64,000 bases of DNA from Lunularia cruciata (Eukaryota > Streptophyta > Marchantiopsida > Lunulariales > Lunulariaceae): positions 3,472,001 to 3,536,000 of the forward strand of contig OX419757.1 in assembly GCA_948567375.1 (NCBI GenBank), written 5' to 3'. The notes beneath the pieces are model-generated. The model was not told the origin of the DNA. It was given only the letters and a program-made list of their open reading frames with translations, and did not search any database. A program made the translations under genes and the position numbers. Shown piece after piece: positions 55,101 to 64,000 of the stretch. Within the stretch, counting starts at the first letter, position 1; each line of letters starts with the position of its first letter.

Positions 55101-57090
55101 GGCAACCTAACCTGTCATCACAACATGCACTCCTGGTCTATTGGTCATCACTTCTAGCATAACCAAGGAGAAATACATTGCACTCCAAGAAGGAAATAAT
55201 CTAAGCGCAACGCCCGCACACCAATCCAAGCCAACTGGGCGTATAAATAGACATACAAGCACAAAGAGGGTCCAATCACAAGAATAAGGAAACAACCCTC
55301 TATACTTTTTGTCTGAAAAGAGCTTCAAAGCCTTCTTGCTTTGTCATCAAGCTCATTTCAACCTGTACTCCAAGCCTTCTCCCATCTGTTCTTTGAAGCT
55401 CAACAAATTTCTACTCCATGTGGGGATTTTCTAAGTCTTTTTGATGGGGAAAACTCTCTGTAGCTCATATGAAAATAACTATTTCTTTATATCTTGGATT
55501 CAAATTTTCTAGAATTTAATGGAAAATCTGTGAGACAAGCTTTCCAATGACATACAATTCACTTCAATCAGATCACTACAACTTGCCTGACAAGCTCTCA
55601 AAGTTGGCCAAGGTTTTGCAACTTTCACCCTAATTTCAGAATCCCCTTTTTAGGGTTTGCTCATGGTTCTTGGCAAATTTTCTCCAGATTTCTGATTCAG
55701 AAATACACTTGATCCTCATAGGCACTCTGGAAACCTGAAACCCTCAATCATAGTCATATGATAAGAGAATTGATATCCAATCAAGATGAAAGATAAAATT
55801 GCTCTGTTGAGCTTATGGCAGTATCTTCAATAGAATGTTTTGCATCAGATCTCACTCTTCATAGATCTAGAACCAACCAAATTTTCCACAAAAGCTTTTT
55901 GTGTTTGTGTCTAAACTCTTGCAAATTTGGGTAGCCTAATCCAACCCCAGTCCCTAGATGTGGATAAATTCCTAGGCTGGGCTAACTTGTGAGCTCTACA
56001 GACCCAGGGTATACTTGATCCAAGACTCTGATTTCTCTATTTGAAGAATTCACATGAAACCTTTGCGCAGAGGTGAAAAATCTATCCACCAACAACTTTG
56101 GAAATTTTCATAAGGAAATTCAAATCACAACTTGGGGAGTGATCAAAACTCCAAACCTGATCATTAGCTCTTCTCCAACACCTTACATCCCATAAGCTTC
56201 AACTTCAATCAATTGGATTTGATTTGAGATTGACCCAAAACTAGAATTTATTGTTCCCAATACTGTAAGCACTTTGTCTTTTCTCCCATTCCACTGAAAA
56301 ATAGTAAAAATCTCTCAAGAAGCTCCCTCAATTGACTACTTTGTACTCTTAGGTATGAATTTAACTCTCCTTGACTCAATTGGTCATAACACTCTCATAC
56401 TTAGATTAAATCGTGTGGTTTCCATCTCAAGATTGTAGCCTGTCATCTCCTCTTTTGAACTATCTCATTCTTTTTCCAAATGGCCTCTCCAAACTCCCTT
56501 GATAGTCAAAAAACTTCAAACTTCTCTCTTGGGACCCAAGCTCTTGCACATTTGTCCTTTAGTCTTTTTACTTTTTGACAAATGGACCCCACAACTCCAT
56601 CTTGAAGCTTATGAGCAAAAATTTAGGCATTACCCAACTATAGAAGGACATATATTGTCAAATCCAAGACATTTTCATAATTAAGCACCAGAAGGATGAT
56701 AGGATCGGGGTTTCCCATCACCGACTCCACAAACACCACCCCAAAACGTGCTATCAACCAATCTCGTAAGTTGTCACGGTGTAAAATCTGAAGCATGATG
56801 AGAAAAGGATTCAAGATTGGCAGATCGGGAGCATTGGACATCTCAAGCTCAAATGTTTCCTCCAATGCTCTAACACTCGCTCTCTACTACAACTCTCACT
56901 CCCAACGTTCTTTTCCCCTCAAGACTCTCCAAACTAAAACACACCCGTCTCTCCACTCACCCTCATCTTTATTCATCAGAGCCCTCAAACATGATAAGAC
57001 CGTAACCCACGTGGCTAATCACATAAATGTACATAGATGGCTCACATGGCAACATCTCATCCGTTGGATCTAGCATACAACCTACCCCAC
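55101..57090. mobile_element. Unidentified 2-kb insertion in A1
   Basis: No A-family coding sense is seen here, and RT-region coding resumes near 57095. The left end reads TGTCATCACAAC (55111) and the right end TAGCATACA (about 57076), so TG...CA ends are possible, but the flanks (TAACC and ACCTA) do not match. GCGTATAAATAGACA at 55240 is a good plus-strand TATA box. A weak minus-strand ORF (56638-56865) resembles the leader ORF of C. It could be a solo LTR or LARD-like element of a fifth family. Confidence 0.4.
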
Positions 57091-57094
57091 TAAC

Positions 57095-58250
57095 GTGGAG
57101 ATAAACTATGATAAGTCACTTTTTTACGGCCTATGCAAACCACAACACGACAGCGTGGGCTACTTGGATTACATCCTTGGTCCACGTTGGATGCAACTAG
57201 AGAACATGTGGAGCTTGCAGCCAGAGTGGGGGGAGTTTTTAACACAGAGGTTGGGACCTCTAGTGGTCGAGGGCATGACACTATTGCTCCCAAGGGCCCA
57301 TTGTAGCAGCCATTCAATACGTCTTTCACTCCTACTACCGTTATAGAGGATACTTGGGAGCCAGATCTTGGACCCAAGCTTACTGGAGAGGAAATGCGGA
57401 GGGTTTGGAGGTTCTTGTGGAGCCACACGAGTTGTTTTGCTTTCAGTATGAAGGATTCAGGTGCTCTAAAGGGACTTGGTATATGGACTCAGCTGACTAG
57501 TGATACACTAGTTTTCCAATGTCCTTATCAATATAGTGAGATGAAGAGGACATTGATTCAGAGCCGGAGTAGTGATCTTTTTGAAGCTAGTTTGCTGGAG
57601 ATTTCACATGGAGAGTATGCATCACCGATAGTGATGCCAGCCAGGAAAGATATGCATGGCAACTACACAGATAGGCGGATGTGTGGAGATTACCGTCCTA
57701 TCAACCGACAAACCAGAGCTGATTGGTATGTCATGCCTACACTAGAGGAGATTTTTGATGCAAGTGGGCCTGCAAAGGTCTTTAGTACTTTGGATCTTTG
57801 AGCGGGATATCATCAATTGCCAATCAAAGAGGAGGATAAGTCCAAGACAACATTTTGGGCTATTGATCCTCACGGCAAGGATGTATTATATCAGTGGAGG
57901 TTCTTACTATTTGGGTCAAAGAATGCTCTTGCTGAGTTCCAGAGGGTCATGGATATGATCCTAGCTAGATTGGATTTTGCTCGGTGCTATATTGATGACA
58001 TTTTGGTCTATAGCACTACTAGGGAGGAGCATGAGAGACAATTGTTGGAGGTGTTTGAGAGGTTGAGATCTCATAGACTCAAATTACATCCTGGGAAGTG
58101 TAGGTTCTTCCACAAGCAAGTTGAGTATTTGGGTCACACTATCTACCTCAGAGGACTTGGTGTTCAACAAACCAAGTCCATATTTTCTTTGGCCTACAGA
58201 TGTGAGCAAAGTGTGAGCATTCCTTGGGTTGGCAAATTTCTATTGCTGCT
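57095..58250 (+). pseudogene. A1 reverse transcriptase
   Basis: After an N-terminal extension (YLDYILGPRWMQLENMWSLQ), the RT begins with SLLEISHGEYASPIVMPARK and CGDYRPINRQTRADWYVMP. A TGA at 57799-57801 replaces the residue in LDL, stop, AGYHQLP. Then TTFWAIDPHGKDVLYQWRFL, FGSKNALAEFQRVMDMIL, and catalytic YIDDILVYSTTREEHERQ with YIDD at 57988-57999. The thumb (HPGKCRFFHKQVEYLGHTIY) follows. After about 58180 the A2 sequence (35170-35260) shows A1 has lost bases and shifted frame. Confidence 0.92.
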
Positions 58251-58810
58251 ATTTTAGAGGATTTAGTGCCATTGCCAAGGCCTTGACGAAGCTGACCAAG
58301 CTTACACAAGAAAGGGGTTGGGGGGATGAGCAGGAGAGAGCTTTTGTAGAGCTCAAGGAGAGTTGGACATTTGCTCCTATTTTAAGGAGACCGATCAAAG
58401 GACGACCATTTCATGCTCATACTGATTGGAGTATGTTGGGACTTGGAGTAGTGCTCACCCAACATGATGATGAGGGGAAGGAGTTTGTGGTGGCCTATGC
58501 TAGTTGCTCCAACAATTCAGCGGAGGCAAAGTATAGTTCATATGAGGGAGAGTGCTTGGCAGCAATTTGGGCAGTAGCACATTTCCAATGTTACCTATTT
58601 GGTAACCCCTTCACTCTCATCACCGATTATCAGCCATTGAAGTGGTTGTTGGAGTCCGACAAGCTTTCAAGAGAGCTTGCACGATGGGCTCTGATTTTAC
58701 ATGAGAATGATTTCACGGTTGTTCACGGACCTAGAGTGGTGAACCATGATGCAGATGGGTTGAGTAGAAACCTATGTCCCAGCCAGCAAGATCAGACCGG
58801 AGCACGTTAG
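58229..58810 (+). CDS. A1 RNase H, open
   Basis: 193 open codons: RT connection (ALTKLTKLTQERGWGDEQER), then RNase H with AHTDWSMLGLGVVLTQHDDE, VVAYASCSNNSAEAKYSSYE, ECLAAIWAVAHFQCYLFGNP and LITDYQPLKWLLESDKLSRE. All three catalytic acidic residues (D, E, D) are present. The end (NHDADGLSRNLCPSQQDQT) is the usual RNase H to integrase link. This is the best-preserved A1 Pol segment. Confidence 0.92.
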   Translation: MANFYCCYFRGFSAIAKALTKLTKLTQERGWGDEQERAFVELKESWTFAPILRRPIKGRPFHAHTDWSMLGLGVVLTQHDDEGKEFVVAYASCSNNSAEAKYSSYEGECLAAIWAVAHFQCYLFGNPFTLITDYQPLKWLLESDKLSRELARWALILHENDFTVVHGPRVVNHDADGLSRNLCPSQQDQTGAR

Positions 58811-60110
58811 CATGGTGAGACAGATGAGGAGATGGTGCCAGATTGGCATGCATCTACCTTTTGGTGTATATTTTTTGAAGCTTTGGTGGTATCTCTCTTG
58901 GCACATCAAGTAGTTATTGAGGTCATAGATCTAGAGAGTGAAGATATTGGTACAGTTTAGTGAGACATTCATGATGATGTCCTAGTGATGAGCTATCTTT
59001 GCACTGGTGTTGTGGGTGGCACAATTGAGGCCAAGGAGAAAGACCATGTCTCTCAACAAGCCAAATGATTCAGATTGGAGGGCAAACACCTTTTGCGTGT
59101 ATGGGAGGATGGTAGAGTGCGAGTAGTGCCACTTCCATCTCAAAGACCACAATTGGTCCGTCATGCTCATGAAGAGCTAGGACATTTTGGAGTAAAGCGT
59201 ACATATAGCTTACTTTAGAGCTATTATTGGTGGCGCGGTATGTAGACCAAGGTACAACAGTTTTTTGCCAAATGTGTGGTTTGTGACCGAGTTAAAGCAT
59301 CATTTAATGCTCACCACAATTACACCCATTACCTATTATGGGATTGGGTTACCGTTGAAGTTTGGACTTTGCCGGACCTTTATTGCTAACTGTGAGACAT
59401 CATCGGTATGTTTTGGTGATGGTGGAGAAATTCTTCAAGTGGATTGAGTTGGTGGTACTTCTTGACAAGTCTAGTGAAGGGACAGCTTACTCGTTCCTGG
59501 ATTGAGTTCTTAGTCATTTTGGTGCACTAGTTGAGGTTTTGACTGATCAGGGTACAAAGTTCTTGGAGGAGTTTCAGGTCTTGTGTGATAAGGCTTTGAT
59601 TGATCACCGTACTGCCTCCCGAGATCACCCTAAGACAGATGGCTTAGTAGAGAGAGTGGTTCAGATGGTGAATAGAGGATTGCAAAAGTATGGTTTGCGG
59701 AGAGGCCACTTGGAAGATTGGGATCTCTAGTTACCTTGGTTGGCCATGGGGCTATTGGTTCAGCCGGCAAGCCTCCTTAGCATCCTTCTCTCCTTAATTT
59801 CTACTCTATGGACAAGATCCAGATTTACCTACAACCATTTGTTGAGATGCTACCATAGTTTTGGACTTGGATGACCCCAATGTTTGGATAAACACATGTT
59901 CTCAACGTGCAGAGATCTTTCAGAGAGTGATGTCAATGGCCTTTGAGAACTTGGTAATTGCTCAACATAGAGATACTTTATGCTATGCTCATTTGAGGAG
60001 GAGGTTATAGACCATCGATCTCTTGATTTCATCCAAGAGACTATGTATATCTACTATAGACAACACCGACGACACTTGATGTTCTAATAGGCCGCACTAT
60101 CTTGAGAGTA
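58811..60110 (+). pseudogene. A1 integrase
   Basis: The N-terminal zinc region is at about 59161-59290 (HAHEELGHFGVKRTYSLL, CVVCDRVK). The core is damaged: the first Asp region is broken, the second is intact in TDQGTKFLEEFQVLCDKALI (59539-59730) and is followed by DHPKTDGLVERVVQMVNRGL with the catalytic Glu. The C-terminal part after 59760 is stop-rich. This corresponds in layout to A2 33141-34330. Confidence 0.85.
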
Positions 60111-60119
60111 AATTAGGTT

Positions 60120-60401
60120 TTGCCATCTGGAGTCCTTGTGTTAGAAGGATGTGATGGTGTTGTTTGGAAGGATCATGTGTGCAATTGTGCGCCATGCTAC
60201 CTCCCAAACATTGATGGTACTATGGACCTAAGCTTGGCACTTGTACGTGCAAGCTTGAGGTGTATGTTATGTGGCTCTTCTGGTGGAGCTACTACTATGT
60301 TAGTGTGTGATAGTTGTTCAAGAGGATGGTATATGGCATGTATGACTCCTCCCCTCATGGTGGTTCCTCAAGAACAGTGGTTATGTCCTAGATGTACTTG
60401 A
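60120..60401 (+). pseudogene. A1 Pol C-terminus with PHD finger (His to Tyr)
   Basis: The final 93 codons include the SGVLVLEGCDGVVWKDH lead and a PHD finger at 60261-60398: CMLCGSSGGATTMLVCDSC, then RGWYMACMTPP, and QWLCPRCT before the stop. Spacing is CX2CX11CX2CX4(H to Y)X2CX14CX2C. A2 has His at the fifth ligand position; here, codon 60330-60332 reads Tyr, so one zinc site is lost. The rest matches A2 closely, which shows the domain belongs to the family. Confidence 0.9.
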
Positions 60402-60678
60402 CCTATAGCTAGTTCATTTTTTTATATGGTATAGATTGCAGATAGGCAACCAACGATGGGGCTACATAGCACCCGGCCTCCTGATCTTTGGCCATTATAG
60501 GGTATACGATATACTTAGAGTAGATGGCTATTTGGAGTTAGAGGGACCTAACCGCTAGCTAGGGGGGTTATTATGGCACTTTAGAGTCTATGTATGACTT
60601 ATGTTTGAGTTGTGCTTTTATAGTGTATGATTTTGACAACGATGTATGTTGTGTAGTGATGTTTATATGCATGATACC
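60402..60678 (+). other. A1 3' untranslated region and possible polypurine tract
   Basis: No coding sense is visible. 'GCTAGCTAGGGGGG' ends at 60566, a plausible polypurine tract, but about 110 bp of sequence (60570-60678, 'tggcactttagag...') separate it from the LTR start, and that stretch is a copy of the LTR's own tail. A2 has the same order, with AGGGAGG near 32830. Confidence 0.6.
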
Positions 60679-61234
60679 TGTCATGCCATTTGTAGTGTCA
60701 CATCTAGATTGCTCGGACACTAGAAGTCCAGTGATAGTAGTTAGAGTTATTTTAGTAGTTTCTTAGAGACTACTTTCAGACAATCAGATTTTGTGTTTGG
60801 GGTATTGACTTAACGGTGAGGCCCACCGTCACTTTGCACCATTTGCACCATCGAGTGTGACATCAGTGGGACCGTTAGGGTTCAGACCTAACTTGAGTCC
60901 AAGGAGTATACTTTTGAAGTGCAGCTCCAGAGAGCTCACTTCTTTGATGTTGAGCCTTCGAGTTCCTGGCTATGGTGGACAGAGGCCGACAAGCATCACC
61001 TAGATTCTTTATGCTGTAGTGGATGTGACTTGACTGTAATAAGTGCCCAGTTGTTGGTAGTTTATAGCGTGACAGATCAAGTATTGATCTAAGTTGAGTT
61101 GAGTTGAGAGTGGTAAACAATCTGATTATTATGGCACTTTAGAGTCTATGTATGACTTATGTGTGAGTTGTGCTTCTATAGTGTATGATGTTGACAGCAA
61201 TGTATGTTGTGTAGTAATGTATATATGCACAACA
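60679..61234 (+). repeat. A1 3' LTR
   Basis: Starts TGTCATGCCATTTG and ends ATATATGCACAACA. The first 445 bp match the 5' LTR; the tail from about 61129 matches the A2 LTR tail and the 60570-60678 block. CACA of the host A2 sequence follows. Confidence 0.88.
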
Positions 61235-61451
61235 CACATCCTTGCCGTGAGGATCAGCAGCCCAAAATGTTGTCTTGGACTTATCCTCCTCCCTCATTGG
61301 CAATTGATGATATCCCGCTTGAATCGGTCTATCACCCCTGACATGTGCTTGGATCAACTTGATAGACATAGGGCTCACAAGTGTCCAAGTGGTGATGTCT
61401 ATCAAGCGCATCCTATGCTGCTCTGCCAAGCCAAGGCTCACAATCCAGGTT
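61235..61451 (-). pseudogene. A2: right part, RT first half fused to methyltransferase tail
   Basis: On the minus strand it reads, from right to left, WIVSLGLAEQHRMRLIDITT (methyltransferase end), TLVSPMSIKLIQAHVRGDRP, then directly AGYHQLPMREEDKSKTTFWA and DPHGKD of the RT, up to the A1 insertion. Compared with A1, the RT N-terminus and linker are deleted at the GDRP-AGYH junction. The element's upstream half is lost at 61452, where a C LTR starts. Confidence 0.9.
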
Positions 61452-62055
61452 TGTAACACCTCTTTGTGCATGTGTGTGGTATTGTGATATTTAGCTTGGT
61501 ATTACAAGTACTTGAGAGATATTATTTATATAGAGATAAAGGATGGTTCTACATTAGTCGTGATTAGCTAGAGTTAATCATGGCTAAGATAGAGGGGACC
61601 TTAATTTAGAGGAAGTGGAAAAGATGAGCACCATTGTTTTGGATTCTAATGTGTTGACTTGGTATTATTCCTAGGTGTTGGGCTTTAAAGAAAGAGTTGA
61701 GAACTCTTGGGCCCGCAAGCTGTTTTGTTTTGGATTCTCTTATAGTCCAAGGATAGTCCATGTGAAGGAATCCTTGACTTAGTGGTTGGGTCAAGATAAG
61801 ATCACATGTTAGTGGAATATGCCTATATGAATCAATATTCCTTTCTACTTTTTGACTTACTTGACTTTAGTCTAGTAACTTGAGTTACTAGAGTAATTAG
61901 TAACTTTGGTGCCTAACTATTTCACAAGTATATAAACAAGAGATGAGGAAGTACTCTACCCATCATCCTTTCATTTGCAACTATCTCTCTCATTGAGTTC
62001 TCTAGTGAGCAATGTCTTGAGTCTTAGAGTGTTAGCCTTAGAGGAGTATGATGGA
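61452..62055 (+). mobile_element. Truncated LTR, family C
   Basis: Starts TGTAACACC (the C LTR's right end, read on the plus strand) and is collinear with the C LTR until 'gaggagtatgatggagt' at about 62055, losing the last 115 bp or so. A solo LTR broken at its right end, where the 57-bp inverted repeat begins. Confidence 0.85.
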
Positions 62056-62112
62056 GTGTGGCATTTCTGCCCAATAATGTTGAGGTGAAACTACTCCTTC
62101 ACCTTCACCCAA
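62056..62112 (-). repeat. 57-bp inverted repeat, left arm
   Basis: Exact reverse complement of 62386-62442, which is the normal D2 gag sequence. This arm is therefore an inverted copy. A further direct repeat, 'actactccttcaccttca', overlaps its right end (62092-62133). Confidence 0.95.
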
Positions 62113-62129
62113 ACTACTCCTTCACCTTC

Positions 62130-62760
62130 ACATTTTAAGAATTTCCAATGGGTGGATTCAGTGCAGATGGCCCAAATCCGATTATGAGGATTGAGACACA
62201 AGAACAACATACAAGAATATGGGGAGGCATTTTTGGATCTGTAAGTCACAATAACAGACATGAGTCCAGCAAAGGCTCTCAACAATTTCAAACAAGGGTT
62301 GGAGGAGCAGATTTGCCAAGTCATGGTGCAAAATCCTTGCATGGTATTTGAAGCCATTGCTTGTGCATAGAGAATAGTAGGAGCATTGGGTGAAGGTGAA
62401 GGAGTAGTTTCACCTCAACATTATTGGGCAGAAATGCCACACATGGGTGGACCAGTACCAATGGAATTGGGCAACCTTTGATTTTGAGATTGAGGAGCAT
62501 GACTGCTTCAAGGAGAGCGTGGACAAGTAGAAGAATGAAGAGATGGAGTTCCACAAGGAGAAGGAACTCAAGGAGAACAACACCGTTGTGACAATTGTGG
62601 CTGTATTGGGCACATATTTACCAACTATGATGCTTGTTTCCCTAGAGGCCCTCGGCCTTCATATAGGCAATCTTTGAATAACATGGAGAGGCGCACTAAA
62701 GAAGAGGAGGTGGAAATCACTTTGGAAAACAAAGATCACCAATTAATATACCTTACAGCC
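62130..62760 (+). pseudogene. D2 gag, C-terminal part
   Basis: Matches D1 gag (GGFSADGPNPIMRIETQEQH, then QIRVGGADLPSHGA in part). The zinc knuckle reads CDNCGCIGHIFTNY: its last Cys is Tyr. A Gly/Arg-rich stretch and LYRQSL-like end follow. Several stops. Confidence 0.87.
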
Positions 62761-62810
62761 TTATTAGCTCAATAAGGAAGTAGAGAAGCAAGAGAAGAAA
62801 GAAGAAAAAT

Positions 62811-63300
62811 GTGCAAAGATCCCAAAAGGCAACCTCACAATTGATTGTTGTGAATGGAGTCCTAGAAGGCAATCAAGTGAGAGTATTAATAGATCCGCGA
62901 GCAACAAAGAATTTTTTGTCTTGCTCTATTGCAATAAGATTGGGAATGGATCTAAAGAGAGATGAGAGTGAAGAAGTAGAGTTAGCTAATGGGCAAACAA
63001 AGAGGATTGAATCATTACCTAGACGGATAACACTCTTTGTAGGAGAATATTAGGAAGCAATTGAGTGGCGAGTGATATAATTAGCTTGTTATGATGCAAT
63101 CTTAGGCATGCCGTGGATAGAGCATTACAACCCTATGGTAGATAAGAGGAAGAAAGTAAAGAGAACCTACCAATGGTCAATCATTGGGGTTAAAAGAACA
63201 TCACACATGCAAGAATTGCCTTTGTATGTCAAAGAGAAGGAAATTGTCTGTAAGACCAATAGATGTTTCATAGGTCTAATAAGAGAAATCTAGAGTACAC
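62811..63300 (+). pseudogene. D2 aspartic protease
   Basis: GVLEGNQVRVLIDPRATKNF shows the catalytic D-S-G replaced by D-P-R. SCSIAIRLGMDLKRDESEE and the second-lobe ILGMPWIEHYNPMVDKRKK follow. Inactive; same overall sequence as D1 20393-20953. Confidence 0.88.
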
Positions 63301-64000
63301 AACTTGATGGACAAATTCTGAAAGATGTGGTGGATGAGTTTCAAGATGTCTTTCCAAATGATCTACCTTCAAGATTACCACCAAAAAGGAGAGTAGATCA
63401 TAAAATTGAGACACTCCCGAGGAAGACACCTCCTTGTAAGGCCCCATATTGCCTATCACCTCATGTGTTGGAGGAGTGTTAGACTCAAATTGAGGAGATG
63501 CTACAGAAAGGGTTCATCCAACCTTGCATATCACCATATGGGGCTCCTATCTTGTTTGTGAAGAAGAAGGACGGTACAATACGCATGTGCATTGACTATT
63601 AGGGTCTCAATCAACAAATAGTGAAGAATAAATACCCCTTAACTTGCATGGATGACCTGTTTGATCAACTCCATGGAGCAAGATACTTCACCAAATTGGA
63701 CGCGGAGTGGTTACAATCAAATCCAAATTGCAAAGGAGGATGTGTATAAAATTGCATTTTGAACTAGGTCTGGCCTCTTTGAGTATGTTGTGATACCTTT
63801 TGGCCTCACCAATGCACTTGCCACTTTCATGAGTCTAATGAATGACATATTTTGTCTATAATTGGATAAGTCTATTATCTTCTTCTTGGATGGCATCTCA
63901 GTATACACTAGCACAATGACGGAACACAAACAACATCTACAAGAAGTCCTCCAGATTCTAAGACAAAATTGATTGTATACCAAAATCTCAAAGTGCAAGT
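63301..64000 (+). pseudogene. D2 reverse transcriptase, runs off the window
   Basis: From DEFQDVFPNDLPSRLPPKRR through [20 protein letters not shown], a stop, [20 protein letters not shown] and [17 protein letters not shown], then a shift. The expected catalytic FLDD reads as a broken stretch near 63870-63900. The element continues past 64000. Confidence 0.88.

Larger units (their letters stand above)
35519..61234 (+). mobile_element. A1: Ty3/gypsy element with DNA methyltransferase and PHD finger
   Basis: A1 lies between LTRs 35519-35969 and 60679-61234, with CACA (or ACACA) duplicated at each end inside the RT of A2. Its own sequence, excluding the insertions B, C and a 2-kb block, is about 10 kb. 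Order: leader, gag with two zinc knuckles, protease, C5 DNA methyltransferase, RT, RNase H, integrase, PHD finger. Each coding segment is broken by stops or shifts, so it is a fossil. A2 has the methyltransferase tail, RT, RNase H, integrase and PHD in the same order, so these belong to the family and are not chance neighbours. Confidence 0.92.
62113..64000 (+). mobile_element. D2: second D copy, cut at both ends
   Basis: Plus-strand sequence matching D1 from the middle of gag to RT. Left end is truncated at the inverted repeat; the right edge is the window end. Stops and shifts are more frequent than in D1. No LTR, primer site or integrase is in view. Confidence 0.92.

Noticed and set aside
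32178-61451. Endogenous pararetrovirus (caulimovirid) origin for A
   Set aside because: A has integrase, LTRs and a short target duplication, which plant pararetroviruses lack.
1-64000. tRNA, rRNA, CRISPR arrays, riboswitches, operons
   Set aside because: None seen; tRNA-like sequence occurs only as retrotransposon primer sites. Bacterial feature types do not fit this plant-type DNA.

Overview
The window reads as nuclear DNA of a land plant with a large, repeat-rich genome. It is AT-rich and CpG-poor, has no dense host genes, and is built mostly from Ty3/gypsy LTR retrotransposons of plant type: tRNA-iMet and tRNA-Asp-like primer sites, chromoviruses with chromodomains, and a Tat/Athila-like element. 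I cannot name the species. No tRNA, rRNA, CRISPR array or intact host gene was recognised. Four LTR families are called A, B, C and D here.

Layout. 1-16.8 kb: AT-rich unassigned DNA with simple repeats, decayed coding-like stretches, two solo D LTRs (4339-5096, 12184-12916) and a shortened C LTR (13605-13993). 16865-23480: structurally complete but coding-dead D1 (minus strand), inserted in a decayed coiled-coil gene that also has a relative at 10-13.6 kb. 26.7-27.7 kb: remnant of a non-LTR reverse-transcriptase-associated ORF. 29.75-31.6 kb: a CpG-rich block unlike its surroundings. 32.2-61.45 kb: a nest of elements. 61.45-64 kb: a truncated C LTR, a 57-bp inverted repeat and a second D copy (D2) running off the window.

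The nest is the main result. Family A is a Ty3/gypsy element whose order is gag, protease, DNA cytosine-5 methyltransferase, reverse transcriptase, RNase H, integrase, PHD finger. Copy A2 (minus strand) is split by copy A1 (plus strand, 35519-61234), which sits inside the RT of A2 with a short duplicated target. A1 was in turn split by B (38446-44092, chromovirus) and C (45682-53473, Tat/Athila-like), and holds a further unidentified 2-kb block at 55.1-57.1 kb. A1 is a fossil with many stops and frameshifts, but methyltransferase motifs I, IV, VI, VIII and X are readable in order, and the PHD Cys4-His-Cys3 spacing is exact.

If the whole family has this structure, A carried both a DNA-methylation writer and a probable histone reader. 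Separately, the B LTR has an array of perfect heat-shock-element modules upstream of a TATA box, the architecture of a heat-inducible promoter. By-eye LTR comparison makes C (about 11 differences in 679) younger than B (about 18 in 426).
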